This document shows, piece by piece, positions 11,201 to 20,944 of a stretch of 20,975 bases of DNA. The translations under genes and the position numbers were made by a program. The stretch is from Lingula anatina (taxonomy: Eukaryota > Brachiopoda > Lingulata > Lingulida > Lingulidae). The notes under the pieces are model-generated. The model did not search any database and was not told the DNA's origin. It was given only the letters and a program-made list of their open reading frames with translations. The stretch lies in contig NW_019775938.1 of assembly GCF_001039355.2 (NCBI RefSeq), positions 106,904 through 127,878 of the forward strand, read 5' to 3'. The number at the start of each line of letters is the position of its first letter. Positions within the stretch are counted from its first letter, which is position 1.

Positions 11201-14200
11201 TAAAAACTTAATCTAAAAATTGATTTTTTACAATATAAAGCATCATTTGTATCTTTTAATCTCACATGAAAATTTTCTTGACAGACAGAAACATAAGGGT
11301 GGTATATAAAGTGAAAATCATATGGGTATTTCCAAATAATCTAGCTGCTATGTTAATGTAAGTGTAACATCTGTATATGATTGAATAGTATATACCTGTG
11401 ACTCAGTTGTTATGCTTTCTGCCTCACATACATATAGCCAGAAAAATGCTCTTGCCAACACATCCTTCAATATTGACGCTGTATATTTTTGGGCATTTCT
11501 TTGCAGTTCTTTCTCAAGCAGAGCAATTGCCTTCTTACAGTTTTCCACTGGAGACCTAGTTTTTTGGGAAGAAAAATATTGACATAAATCTACTGGCAAT
11601 CCCCTATTTTGATATATTGGCAACATATGAATTTCAAGAAAGACAAAGATGAATTAAAATAATATTCAATAAAATATTGCCTTTGATAAAACAATAGATT
11701 GTTTATTGCTTTAAGATGCATTGGCAATAAATAGTTTTAAAAAAGCAATACTTGACTCTCAAGACATGCTCAGGGCAAGAAAGAAAAAAAAAGCAACAGT
11801 GAAATGACATAAACAGAAACTGAATGTTTTTTTTATAAATCAACACCCTAAATATTTCCTTTTCTACCACAATAGGTAAACAGGTAGCACCATAAGATAC
11901 ATACTTCCAGTCTTCTTTAGCCAGTAAGAGCACTGCACTGTCAATCAAAGCCTCAGCTTGCACCACAGGACTAGAGGAGGTGTCAATCAATTTCTGTATT
12001 ATTTCTGCCTGGTCTTCCAGTTTCAAAGTCCTAGCCAAGTCAAAAGAAAATGTAATTTAACTGCAAGTAAGGTAAAAAATTAGCTTTAAAACTTCAGTAT
12101 TACTTTCTGGTAAGAAAATGGTTTTTGCAGAATTATGACTTAATATATCTATATGTAATATTTCACAAATCTCAACGAACACCTGTTACCATGTGCCACA
12201 AAATATCTTTAAATTATCTATATTAAAGACAAGCTCAGATATCAGAATAATAGCTATTACTGCCGTTTTTGTGGTACAACAGAATTCAATATATTATATT
12301 TCTATGAGTTGTTCACAATGTTTTTATTGTGAAATATAGATCTAATACGAAGAGTTATTATCCCTTTAATAAAATTTCATAAAAAGCAAGATGAGAGAAA
12401 ATATAACTCACTTAATGTTTCTGTGAGCTTTCAGTTCACTTTCGAGAAAATCAACTTTGTCTCCTTCCTGAAGGTCTCCTCCATTTTCTTCAATAGCATC
12501 CAGCAGCAATCTACAAATTTAGGAAAAGGCATTGAGACATAAAACACCAGAAATTACACCATTTTACAAAAGGTATTGACTCCGTGCTAAAAACTTTCAT
12601 GATAAATGAGAAAGAAAACATAAAAGTGTTTGCTGACTTAAGTAAAAACATATGCATCTAGCACTGACCCTGGTTTCAACTGTTCACTAGTTTCCGCCTT
12701 AGAAATATCCCTCTTAATCTTCACCCATATTTCTGCTGCAGATTTGTGGTTACATGGACCCTGATCCAACAGAACGCCCTGAACAACAGCCTCCATAGCT
12801 TCCTTATACCTGCCGCACCTACGCAAACTCTCTGCCAGATACTCAAAACGCCTGTACAGCTGAAACTGCAAATACATGTCAAGATTTAAATTTTAACTAT
12901 TATGGACCACTGATAGAGCCAATTTGCATATTGCCTTGCATTTCAGTAAAATTAAAATTCATGGCGTCAGTTAATCTTAAATGTTAAATAATGAAATTAA
13001 ATCTGCTTTAAAAGCCTGTTATTAATTTACAAAATAAATAATACAATAAAAAACAAAATTCAATAAGTTATCATCTTTACATTTTGAGCGTTGAGTAAAG
13101 ATACTCTACCTCAGACACCTTTTGACTGTCAGAATCAGACTTGCTCCATGCTGCAAAGTGCTCACAGGCAAACTGATAGAAGTCCACGGCATGGGAGTAC
13201 TCGGCATTCATAAAAAAATGACCAGCAAATTTGTACGCATGGAAGCCTAATTAAAAAAAATAACAATGCATTATGAAAGCAGGCATGTAACAAACATGTC
13301 ATACAAACTGAATAAGCACTTCACAACAAACAGTCTTTAGTGTTTAATCTGCTTGTGGTTCTTGGACAATTTTTTGCAACTGTGTTACTTTTGCTGCCTC
13401 AAAGTATACTATAAAACTGAGTTAACACACCTAAAAAGTAATGCTCTTGTCCTGTCATGCTGCATTTTCTTGTCTTCTCTATTAAAGTGTAGCACATTTC
13501 CAAACCCTTAACTGCATGAAAACACTGCTTTTTCACATTACTCCTGTTAGCATCTTTTGTGAGATCTCCCTTAGATTCCCCTTGAGCAAGTGGTGAGCCT
13601 ATACAAAGGTGGATAAGCATGAAAGTTAACAAAGTGACAATATCATTCAAAGTGTGCATAATTACAAGCAAGTGAATGGCATTTAGGATGTAAATAAACT
13701 CATCAACTGAAATATGGCAACAGGAATTACTTCCTTTTTTCTTACTTTGTGTCCTGACAAGTTGTTCCAAAAGAACAGTCAGTTGTAGTGTCCGAGCCTC
13801 AATTTCTTTGCCTTTTAATATCTGGCTAGATTTCTTGCCCAAGTCTTGCTTTAGACAGTTTTCTCTAAAAAAATAAAGTACAAGGTATACAAGAAAAAGA
13901 AGAAATGATTTCTACATAATCATAACACATTAATGTTTTGACAGGAAATTTAACTAAAGAAAATCTATTTCAAAACATTTCTCAACTTTTCAGCCTCATT
14001 TTCTGAAGAGGGACAAACAATATACAACAAGAATCTGTTATAATCATAATGACAGATTAAATCCAAATGGCAGTCAAGATCTTACATCCTACCTTCAAAA
14101 TACCATAAACTAATTTTCATACAATACCTTAGCAATGTAATGTAGGTTTCCATAAACTGTGCTATACTGTCTATGACCTCTGAGGTAACTTCTTGAAAAC

Positions 14201-15677
14201 ACTTTGACTTCACTAGGACATCTAATTCAGCTTTCAGAAGAGAGCATGATTCAAGGATTGTGCTTTCAGTACTTGTGGTATTTTTCTGTTCCCTAAGCAC
14301 ACTGGTCGTTTCTTTTAGATCCCGGTTTAAATTGTTCCAGATTTTTTGTAACCCCTCACATTTCATCAGCGGGATTTCTTTCACAAGCACAGCTACTTTA
14401 CATACACACACACATACTTCTGAAACAAAATTAGCACTATCCTTGGGTCTAGATGAACAGCCCTCTGCATTTTGATTTTTAACCTCCTTGATTAGCAGTG
14501 TTGCCTTATCTGTAGCTTTGCACTTCATTAAAAACTGTATGAAATAAACCTCAGTCAACAAGAATGCTTTTTGACACTCCAGCACCTGATCAGAATTTTG
14601 CTGACTCTCTGCTATCATTTCCCCAAGCACATCTGTCACAGATTTGCGAAACCTCATGCAGCAATCAATTAGCTGATCATGTAGCATTTTTCTTCCTATC
14701 ACACATCTTGTTAAAACAACCTTGACTTTTTCCACCAGCTCATGAGGATCTCTGTTTTGTAATGTGTAAAACTGCAATGCAAGTTGTCTTATCATCAGCA
14801 TCTCTAACGAATTTGATCCATTCTCTCCCTGCATGGCATAATTCCATAAGGTTGCATAACAGTTTTTAACAATGGAAAGAAATGTCTGGCTCTCGCTGCT
14901 ATCCAATATTGTTCTTTGCAGCAGTTTGAAGAGATGCTGGGCAAGTTCCAATACAAACCGAAGAGAACCCTGTGAATTAAAGCGAGAAAATCTACTATCT
15001 GACACATATTCCATATTTCAAAGACATATTTCACTTTTACTTATTAAAAAAATTGAAACTAAGGACAGTTCTAAATGTTAATGACATACTACTCAAAGTC
15101 ATGTGGTTTGATACTTGCTAAAAATAATTACCTTCTTTGATCCTCTAGTTAAAATGTGATAGACCACTTTCTGTACTGTCAGTGGCTCTTTAAAATTTAA
15201 ATGTTCCCATGTTTGATGGATACACTGTAAACAGGTTTCAATAGAAGACCACAGTTCATCCACAACACTGGCTTCCACTGCATCCAGTGTGACCACACTG
15301 GCATGTAGAAAACGAACACAAAACATGCCATAATGGGACTTTTCTGTAGCTGAAAACACATCTGGGTTTTCCAAGAGAGGGCCAAGATAATCCTAGAAAA
15401 ATATAATGAAACACTTTCTTTAAGACTCTATATGCATTTTACTTGTATCAGATCTTAGACATTTATGTATGAGAATTAACAAAACATGTTAAGTCTCTTA
15501 TAAATAAAAACAATTAGTTTATGAGTTTTTTTTTATCAATTATCTATGCTTTCCTTGGATTTCACTTAATTACAGTAAACAACAGCATTTAAAGTGAATT
15601 GTACTTACCTTTAATAGTAACCCTAGGCTGTGAATCTGGCCATTCTTCAGATCCTCTATAATCAGTTCACCAGCCAT
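2231..15677 (-). CDS. ESPL1: Separase (separin, ESPL1-type), complete 26-exon gene
   Basis: Separase is the cysteine endopeptidase (family C50) that cuts the cohesin kleisin subunit (Rad21/Scc1, and Rec8 in meiosis) to release sister chromatids at anaphase. It is held inactive by securin. Coding exons in transcript order: 15609-15677, 15132-15392, 14128-14969, 13746-13864, 13431-13598, 13110-13246, 12669-12865, 12412-12510, 11905-12030, 11396-11555, 10917-11168, 10392-10643, 9818-10058, 9407-9560, 6955-9145, 6635-6788, 6116-6320, 5806-5939, 5447-5568, 5108-5224, 4747-4917, 4284-4454, 3850-4070, 3123-3206, 2729-2893, 2231-2438. All introns are GT-AG and phases match throughout. The total is 7020 nt, or 2339 residues, close to human separase (about 2120). 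The start ATG (15675-15677) has an in-frame TAA 15 nt upstream in genomic sequence; the stop is TAG. The catalytic half matches vertebrate separase closely, while the N-terminal half is recognised mainly by frame continuity and helical repeats. The least secure boundaries are the acceptor of exon 3 and the weak donor of exon 12 (GTTCGT). Confidence 0.96.
3207..3849 (-). other. Longest separase intron (643 nt), no exon seen inside
   Basis: This is the largest intron in the gene. I looked for a missed exon because it interrupts the catalytic domain. The flanking exons join in phase and give a sequence collinear with human separase (DWFEG then EKTWRGVVG), so none is needed. The frames found inside have no family resemblance. 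Other introns over 300 nt (12031-12411, 11556-11904, 10059-10391, 6321-6634) also show nothing beyond AT-rich sequence. Confidence 0.75.
4613..4686. repeat. A-rich low-complexity tract in separase intron 22
   Basis: About 74 bases consist almost only of A, with scattered T and a terminal GAAGAAGAAG run. It lies inside the 4455-4746 intron. It could be a simple-sequence expansion or the tail of an old retroposed copy, but no element body or target-site duplication was seen beside it. Confidence 0.85.
5283..5307. repeat. Perfect AT inverted repeat in a separase intron
   Basis: The 11-bp arm TATTTTAATAT (5283-5293) is followed by a 3-nt spacer and its exact reverse complement (5297-5307). It lies in the 5225-5446 intron. 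It is all A/T, so chance formation in this AT-rich DNA is likely and no role is claimed. Confidence 0.8.
6116..6788 (-). other. ESPL1: Separase exons 16-17, link from disordered linker into catalytic half
   Basis: Exon 16 (6635-6788, residues about 1757-1808) is a Lys/Glu-rich tail ending in an acidic patch (DELSEGEDDFEVTFT). Exon 17 (6116-6320, residues about 1808-1876) resumes folded sequence. Its FPPMLLYRKVCHMLGLLL, then ERDPTAAAFYMSEAV, correspond to the helical segment just before the protease domain in vertebrate separase. Exon 18 (5806-5939) continues it. The change from disordered to conserved sequence is therefore at about residue 1808. Confidence 0.85.
6955..9145 (-). other. ESPL1: Separase giant exon 15: end of helical domain plus long disordered linker
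   Basis: One 2191-nt exon encodes residues about 1026-1756, nearly a third of the protein, whereas most other exons are 84-260 nt. It begins with helical sequence that continues the TPR-like superhelix. A highly charged insert follows (residues about 1070-1140) with an FGF tripeptide and an acidic run. A more ordered stretch carries a C-x-C-x2-C cluster (Cys1156, 1158, 1161). From about residue 1340 to the exon end the sequence is Lys/Arg/Ser/Thr/Glu-rich and almost certainly disordered. That tail holds several proline-directed sites next to basic residues (Ser1433-Pro, Thr1465-Pro-Lys, Thr1486-Pro-Lys, Ser1577-Pro-Arg), an R-G-R-P AT-hook core (1660-1663) and S-I-E-V-L-R (1731-1736). Known separases carry a disordered linker with Cdk1 and self-cleavage sites at the equivalent place. 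The donor is AAAGT then GTATGT; only this choice keeps the frame into the next exon. Confidence 0.9.
9407..13864 (-). other. ESPL1: Separase TPR-like helical superhelix, exons 4-14
   Basis: Eleven exons encode residues about 391-1026. They carry recurring amphipathic helix pairs, for example the stretches around YRRFEYLAESLRRCGRYKEA in exon 7 and TGHMYLDIGESRAAKCYL in exon 14. This is the TPR/armadillo-like scaffold that in known separases wraps around securin and supports the catalytic domain. Exons 11 and 12 are both exactly 252 nt and phase 0-0. I take this as coincidence or ancient repeat structure, since their sequences are not obviously alike. Family homology here is weaker than in the catalytic part, so the assignment rests on frame continuity and helical repeats. 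Confidence 0.85.
14128..15677 (-). other. ESPL1: Separase N-terminal exons 1-3
   Basis: Exon 1 (15609-15677) encodes 23 residues beginning MAGELIIEDLKNG and ends at a strong donor (GTAAGT). Exon 2 (15132-15392) encodes residues 24-110. Exon 3 (14128-14969) encodes residues about 111-391. The sequence is mostly helical and poorly conserved across separases. The exon 3 acceptor was placed at the pyrimidine-rich stretch just before GGTTCTCTTCGG because it gives phase 0 after exon 2. Two alternative AG dinucleotides lie 22 and 26 nt further upstream, but their tracts are poorer. Exon 3 also contains a short TG dinucleotide repeat read as alternating Val and Cys. Confidence 0.85.
14398..14420 (-). 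repeat. Short TG dinucleotide repeat inside separase coding exon 3
   Basis: The plus strand reads ACATACACACACACATAC. On the coding strand this is a TG/TA run translated as alternating Val and Cys (EVCVCVCKV). It lies within a continuous reading frame, so it is a coding microsatellite. Confidence 0.85.
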
Positions 15678-15678
15678 T

Positions 15679-15824
15679 CTAGAATTAAATTAGAAAGATT
15701 CTATTATCAAAACTTTGGTTTTTAAACGTTGGTTTCCTGATACACATAAGAGACCTGTATGACAAAGTATACTTGTATAGTGCTAGATATGTATTCAAAA
15801 GTATCAGAAAAATTATATCTTACA
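15679..15824 (-). other. Possible 5' UTR intron of separase
   Basis: On the minus strand an AG acceptor with a T-rich tract (tctaatttaattctag) ends one base before the start ATG. A good donor (CGTCT then GTAAGAT) lies at 15824 going down. Together they would define a 146-nt intron separating a non-coding first exon from the first coding exon. The start codon is the same either way. Transcript evidence would be needed to confirm it. Confidence 0.35.
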
Positions 15825-16574
15825 GACGAAGGTAAGATGAGGCTGTTTTGAATTAAAGCAGTCTTGGTCAAGTTGGTGGCAGACGGTCAAGGTTCCAAAG
15901 ACGACAAACTAAATAGCTTGCAGTCAAATCAACTTAAATGCAAGTTATCCAAATATACACAACTGGTAATAACTGAAACTCACTGAAAACTTTTAAAAGA
16001 CAATTACCTGCTCTACATTTGATAATAAGGATATATAATCTGTTTTCATTCAAAAGCCATAGTTTATATCATTTAAAATGGCCGCCTTCAAGGGCACTCG
16101 AAAGGAAGGGCCGACTATTGGCTAAAAATTGAAGCAAACTACATTAAATTTACCAGTATCTTGATTACATCATAATCTGGGTGGTGATGAATCTAATTCA
16201 ACTTTTATTAGATAAAGGCTACAATACCACTAAAGATAAATATTTTTCGATCGCGAAAGTAAAACCTTGGTTTTGGACAGTCTTGAAATTAAATAAAGAG
16301 AGGGTAGACACCTATTGGTAATCCATTTCTGCTGGTAGTTCGCTGCTGAGGCGGCAGACAGCGCCGTTTTGACGTCTTCAGCTATGTTGTAAGTTCCAAA
16401 CCCATTGTTAGTTCACTTCAGTTCTGACGAAGAATTACTGCAGTAATATTTGGCATGGTTTCTAACCTCTTATACTCTTGTTAAATTAAGTTGGGCGCCA
16501 AGGTGTTTCTAGAGGAGTAGAGAAAAAGTAAACGAGTTGCGCTTGCACTGCAGTGAAGTACATGTAACGTTACA

Positions 16575-16697
16575 GTAAGTTGACGGTGTTTTTTTTCGAT
16601 ATAAGAAGGTTGTCCTCTCATTCCTGTCACCTCTTATAATTTTACAGCGGATGAAACATTTGTTTCGAATATGTACATTCACTTTGTATTATTTCAG
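16575..16697 (+). other. Candidate 5' UTR intron of the GT62 gene
   Basis: A donor-like GTAAGT follows GTTACA at 16574/16575, and an acceptor (tattatttcag) ends at 16697, 53 nt before the start ATG. Alternatives exist: another donor at 16389 (GTT then GTAAGT) and another acceptor ending at 16647 (ttataattttacag). If the downstream acceptor is used, an upstream ATG at 16651, with its short out-of-frame ORF ending near 16745, is removed from the mRNA. The coding sequence itself has no intron. Confidence 0.5.
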
Positions 16698-16750
16698 CGG
16701 GAAAGGAACTTCGTGCTTCACATTGTTTGAAAATCCACCACGCTGGTAAG

Positions 16751-18118
16751 ATGAGGCTTCATAGACACGGCAAGCTTGCCTTACTTTTGGCCCTAGCCTT
16801 GGTGTTTTGCTGGCTCTTACTCTATTTTGTAAGTTCATCGGGGACAAAAGAAGATCCAGATGAGACGAGAATTATATTGGCTCCTCCAATATGGGAAAAA
16901 AGAAAACTTCAGCAACCAGAAGATCAGTTTTATAAAGAAAAAGAAGATAATGAATATGTACCTCAGGGGGATGGGACTTCAGTTTTGAAGCTGCCAGATC
17001 ATGGTGGAATGATGACTGTCATAGATGACTGGGAAAGAGAACAGTTACATGGCCGTCGCCCTGTTGTGAGGAATAAACAAGATGTATTTGGTGCTGATGA
17101 TAAAAAATTTGTCTCTCAGAAAATGCTCACAAATCAAGAATCAGAAACAGGTGATTCTAAAACTAACAAGGATGCGGCAAATATCAACAACAGATTAGAT
17201 AAGCTTGCAAAGGAGATGAAAATTCTGCTGAGTGACTTTGATGTCAAGAAGCAAGATACAAGTCAAAAGGAAAATTCAGTGGTTGTGCAAGAAACCAGCA
17301 GTTCGAAGGGCACTGTACCTCAGTCACCTCAGTACGTAGACAAAATTGCTATACTTACTCCAATAGCTAATGCTGAGAGTAGGCTAGATCGCTATGCTAA
17401 CCTTATTAGGTCTTTGTCTTACCCACACAGTCTGATCTCTGTCATGTTTGGAGAAGATTCAAGTGGAGATGGGACTCTTAAAAAAGTCGAGGTTGTAGTT
17501 GATAGACTGAAACACGAGTTTCGTAGAGTCCAGTTCTTCCATTTCAGTGATAATTTTTATATAAAGCAAGACTGGTCAGAAATCCACAGGAAATCAATTC
17601 AGTTAAAAAGACGCTCCCACTTGGCTAAGTCACGCAACAATTTGATATTTGAAGGACTTAGAGATGAAGACTGGGCACTATGGATAGACAGTGATGTAAC
17701 CAGTTTTCCAAGTGACTTGATACAAAAACTTTTGGCTGCAAAAAAAGACGTGGTGGTTCCGAGTTGCATGTCAATGGATGAGAAAGGCGATGTTCATCTC
17801 TATGACAGAAATACATGGCGTGAAACCAAGTCCTCTCTTGCCCTACAGAAAGTTCGATCTCCAGATTATCTCATGCTAGAAGGGTATGATCAGAGTGAGA
17901 GGCTCTTCTTACCAGATTTAAAATCTGAAGGAGATGTAGTTCAAATAGATGGGGTTGGAGGATGTGTTCTGTTGATAAAAGCTATTCATCACAAGCAAGG
18001 TCTTGTATTTCCCCCATTTATATTTGATCATCACATCGAGACAGAGGGTCTTGCCAAGATGGCAAAGGCAATGAATATATCTCTGTGGGGTATGCCAAAT
18101 TTGGAAGTATATCATTGA
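16751..18118 (+). CDS. Anp1/Mnn9/Van1-family (GT62) glycosyltransferase, type II membrane protein
   Basis: The predicted protein has 455 residues in one uninterrupted exon. Fungal members of this family (Mnn9, Anp1, Van1) are cis-Golgi alpha-1,6-mannosyltransferases that extend the mannan backbone on N-glycans using GDP-mannose; the substrate here is unknown. In order: a short basic cytoplasmic tail, a signal anchor at about residues 9-27, a polar stem at about 28-195, then the catalytic domain to the C-terminus. Family marks are ILTPIA (201-206), RRSHLAKSRNN (287-297), WIDSDV with the metal and nucleotide-sugar binding DxD (Asp313, Asp315), DGVGGC (400-405), DHHIETEG (426-433) and the C-terminal GMPNLEVYH. 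These follow the order seen in yeast Mnn9, which also ends in LPN-x-x-VYH. The ATG at 16751 was chosen because it has A at -3 and sits directly before the membrane anchor. The frame stays open upstream, but only from a non-ATG TTG at 16727. No domain is broken. Confidence 0.9.
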   Translation: MRLHRHGKLALLLALALVFCWLLLYFVSSSGTKEDPDETRIILAPPIWEKRKLQQPEDQFYKEKEDNEYVPQGDGTSVLKLPDHGGMMTVIDDWEREQLHGRRPVVRNKQDVFGADDKKFVSQKMLTNQESETGDSKTNKDAANINNRLDKLAKEMKILLSDFDVKKQDTSQKENSVVVQETSSSKGTVPQSPQYVDKIAILTPIANAESRLDRYANLIRSLSYPHSLISVMFGEDSSGDGTLKKVEVVVDRLKHEFRRVQFFHFSDNFYIKQDWSEIHRKSIQLKRRSHLAKSRNNLIFEGLRDEDWALWIDSDVTSFPSDLIQKLLAAKKDVVVPSCMSMDEKGDVHLYDRNTWRETKSSLALQKVRSPDYLMLEGYDQSERLFLPDLKSEGDVVQIDGVGGCVLLIKAIHHKQGLVFPPFIFDHHIETEGLAKMAKAMNISLWGMPNLEVYH

Positions 18119-19750
18119 GGATGCTGTCCACTGGTGTTGTCATGTATGTCGGTGAAAATATCTATAGATGAAATGTCCAGATTTTTTGGTTTACATTATG
18201 TGCAAGTTACCAATATCTCTAGTCGTGTCACTGTGAATTAATGGACCATGTCAATAATTGCATAATTTTACTTGTACAATTTAGAGGTATAACTAATTGT
18301 CAGATGTTTAACTGCTGGTAATATTTTTTACTACATGTATTATCTTATTTCCAGTAATCGTATTTACATTCCTATATCACGGAAACATTCTCTACAGTGT
18401 TTATATCTGCGTGGTTAATTTTAAAAAAAATATTTTATTAGAAGCAACTTATCAGAGAGTAATTACTTATGATGTACAAACTGCACACTTTTTCTAATAT
18501 TTTATTTCTTTTGTAGTTTTGAATTAATCATTTCAGAAACAGATGTGCACTTCTGAAGTGTAAAGTGTAAATTAGAAAACATTGAGAAAAATTGTGCACA
18601 GTGTGAATTAATGAAGTAATTACCATACAAACAATTAAATTGTGCATATTATATGAAAAAAAACAACTATTTTAAAAATGTACATGCTCTTATTGTTTAA
18701 ATAATTGGAGAGATCTGTTACAGGCATTCCTTAAATTGATATATGCATTTTTATTCCTAATGGAATTGCAACATTACTCTCAAAAATGTAATTTTTTTGT
18801 TGTTAAGCTTTTGCCCCTTGAAATATATGCAGATGGATTGTGCTTGTTGGTTATAATAATGTTAAATATGGTGATTAATTTTAAGTGTGCATTTTTGTGA
18901 GCCGTTCACTGTTCTGTAGGAATTTCATTTTCCTGGCATTTAGAACAAAATAATGTTCCCAGTAGGAAATTATTTATTTTGATATTTTTTTTTACATAGT
19001 GCAGTAGAATACATTCAAAATTAGTAGCAAAATAAGATTTAGAAGTTTTAGTGCAAATATTACTTATTTTCCAAAATATTGATAAGATTTATCAGTGTTA
19101 TCTCAATTTTTAGTCACATATATACCAAAATATATTTTTATTGTCAGGTAATTTTTGAAAATGAAAAATTATGGTTAAAAAATTTGTATATGCCACAAAT
19201 TGGGCAAATGGCTTAAGTTGCTGGCATTATTATGCGACATTTCGCATGTGTCAAAATGGGGTTAATAAGAGGGAGTTGGAGCAAAGGTAGTCTTTATAAC
19301 ATGCTGTTGTTCTTAATCTTAAGAGGGGGGTCATATATAACACTCATTGAGATAAGTTAATACCACTGTAGTTCACTGCTGTTCAGTAGTCATGTTTTCA
19401 CATGTAATCTCATACTTTAACATGGTAACTTCTGCATTTAAAAGTTTTTGTGTTTGAACAGTTGGCTGTTCATTAAGACAACCCTGGAGACCATGCTATG
19501 CAAAAACCCAATCTGTTTACATAATCCAGTAGCTTAGGTGATAGGTTGGTTCATTTTTTTTAAATTTAATTAATTTTGATTTTCTTTTTCAGTTTTCTTT
19601 TTCAGTTAATGATGCATTTACTTGTTTTCAAAACAAAGTCATTAATTTGAGTTGCACTGGCAAATTGAAAGTGTTAATGATCTGCAGATTTATCTTTGTA
19701 AGCTCTCAGTTGCTTACATGTTTTCAAATAAAGAAATATTTTCAAATAAG
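18119..19750 (+). other. Long AU-rich 3' UTR of the GT62 gene
   Basis: After the TGA at 18116-18118 there is no further gene on the plus strand. The sequence is strongly AU-rich with repeated ATTTA pentamers, which in animal 3' UTRs can promote mRNA decay. It contains a small tandem duplication of TTTCTTTTTCAG at about 19581-19605. The extent is inferred from the polyadenylation signal near 19727. Earlier cleavage, or later cleavage at the 19896 signal, is possible. Confidence 0.5.
19727..19732 (+). terminator. Probable polyadenylation signal AATAAA for the GT62 gene
   Basis: A canonical AATAAA lies about 1.6 kb after the stop codon and is followed within 20 nt by a T/GT-rich stretch (GTGTTTTTT), the usual downstream element. 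A second AATAAA at 19896-19901 could serve as an alternative. The choice is inferred from motif quality only. Confidence 0.5.
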
Positions 19751-20799
19751 TGTTTTTTAATCATCTCAAGCAGACATGCTACTTACAAATGTCCCATATT
19801 TTTGGTTAAAAGATTTTGAAATTAAATGCACGGTTGAAGGGAAAATATGAGCCAGATTTACTGAGAAAATGTAGAATTTTCCTTTTAACCCCTTCAATAA
19901 ACCACATATTAAATGCTTTATTGCCATCTGAGGTTCTGAATTATTCATGTGTAAGGGTTACTTTTCCACTTGGGTATATTGTAATTTTGTATTGCCAGTT
20001 GCTGAACAGACAATTTCACTACACTAGCATTATAGTCATTTGTCAGGCTATGGGGACAATGTGTATTTATTTTTCAGTGTGAAGGGGAAGGAAGGTGTGG
20101 TTGGTATTGTGAGAACAATAAGAGTGTGAGGTTGGGCTAAAAAGGCACTCAAATATTATGCAAGTGTCCTGCCTACCAAATGTCCCTGTCAGGCAATAGA
20201 TGCTTCTTGCTTTGGATAACTTGAAAACAGAACTATTGTAACACAACTTCAAGCCATTGAACAAAGGAGACAATTCCATCATGATTAGTTATAATAATTA
20301 TATAGGTCACCTGAACAATCAGTCTCAAGTACACCTAAAAATTGGGAATGTTAAAGTTATAATACTAAAGCTTTTGGGTCACCTAGCTATTGACCATTGA
20401 TGTAGTTATATATTGCATCGATTGGCAAAAAGACCTTAAATATTGTTAGCATTGGAAGTTTATGAATAGTATTCTTTCAAAAAACCCTAAGCAAGTGAAT
20501 TGGCAATTTTCCTTTGATTATACAACAAAAAATTTCAGACCAGACTGACAAAATAACCAGTCTTTGGTTATTAGGTCTATGTCTCACTAAAATCAGATCA
20601 TCTCATAAATAATGTTTACAGAAACAGTTTTGAATATTATACAATTGTGGGTATATAAAAAAAATTCAGCCAAGTAAATGAAATATGTGAGAACCAGGCA
20701 AATATGTATTTAAATTAAATAATCACTATCCAATTGCATCAAAAATAATATCACACCGAATATTAAGGATGTCTAAACGCCTTAATTAACATGTCTAGC

Positions 20800-20841
<42 letters not shown>

Positions 20842-20942
20842 CACAATTCAAATTCAGCTCCCATGCACTAGAAATTAATACTGAACTGCACCAAATACAT
20901 AAACTCCAACAAGAATTGATCTAATCGTAGTCTTAATATGAG

Positions 20943-20944
<2 letters not shown>
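19751..20944. other. Intergenic AT-rich region, no gene recognised
   Basis: This 1.2 kb contains only short, compositionally unremarkable frames on both strands. Apart from the second AATAAA at 19896 and the microsatellite at 20800-20840, I see no RNA gene, transposon terminus or conserved coding sequence. Confidence 0.6.
20800..20840. repeat. (AAT)n microsatellite
   Basis: An uninterrupted AAT trinucleotide array of 41 bases (about 13-14 units) is read directly from the sequence. It lies in intergenic DNA and is likely to vary in length between individuals. Confidence 0.97.

Larger units (their letters stand above)
15678..16750. promoter_or_regulatory. Shared upstream region of head-to-head separase and GT62 genes
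   Basis: About 1.07 kb separates the two start codons, which point away from each other, so this interval should hold both promoters and 5' UTRs. It contains a locally GC-richer patch at about 16330-16380 and several possible proximal elements. Two ATTGG pentamers (inverted CCAAT boxes) lie at 16117-16121 and 16314-16318. A CRE-like TGACGTCT lies at 16370-16377. An E2F-like GGGCGCCAAG lies near 16493-16502. CCAAT and E2F-type sites are usual at cell-cycle promoters, but short matches like these occur by chance. No TATA box or start site can be placed from sequence alone. Confidence 0.5.

Noticed and set aside
16727-16750. N-terminal extension of the GT62 protein by eight codons
   Set aside because: The extension starts at TTG, not ATG. 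The ATG at 16751 has a good context and gives a normal type II signal anchor.
19581-19605. Tandem TTTCTTTTTCAG duplication that looks like two splice acceptors
   Set aside because: It lies in the presumed 3' UTR with no coding exon after it; more likely a small local duplication.
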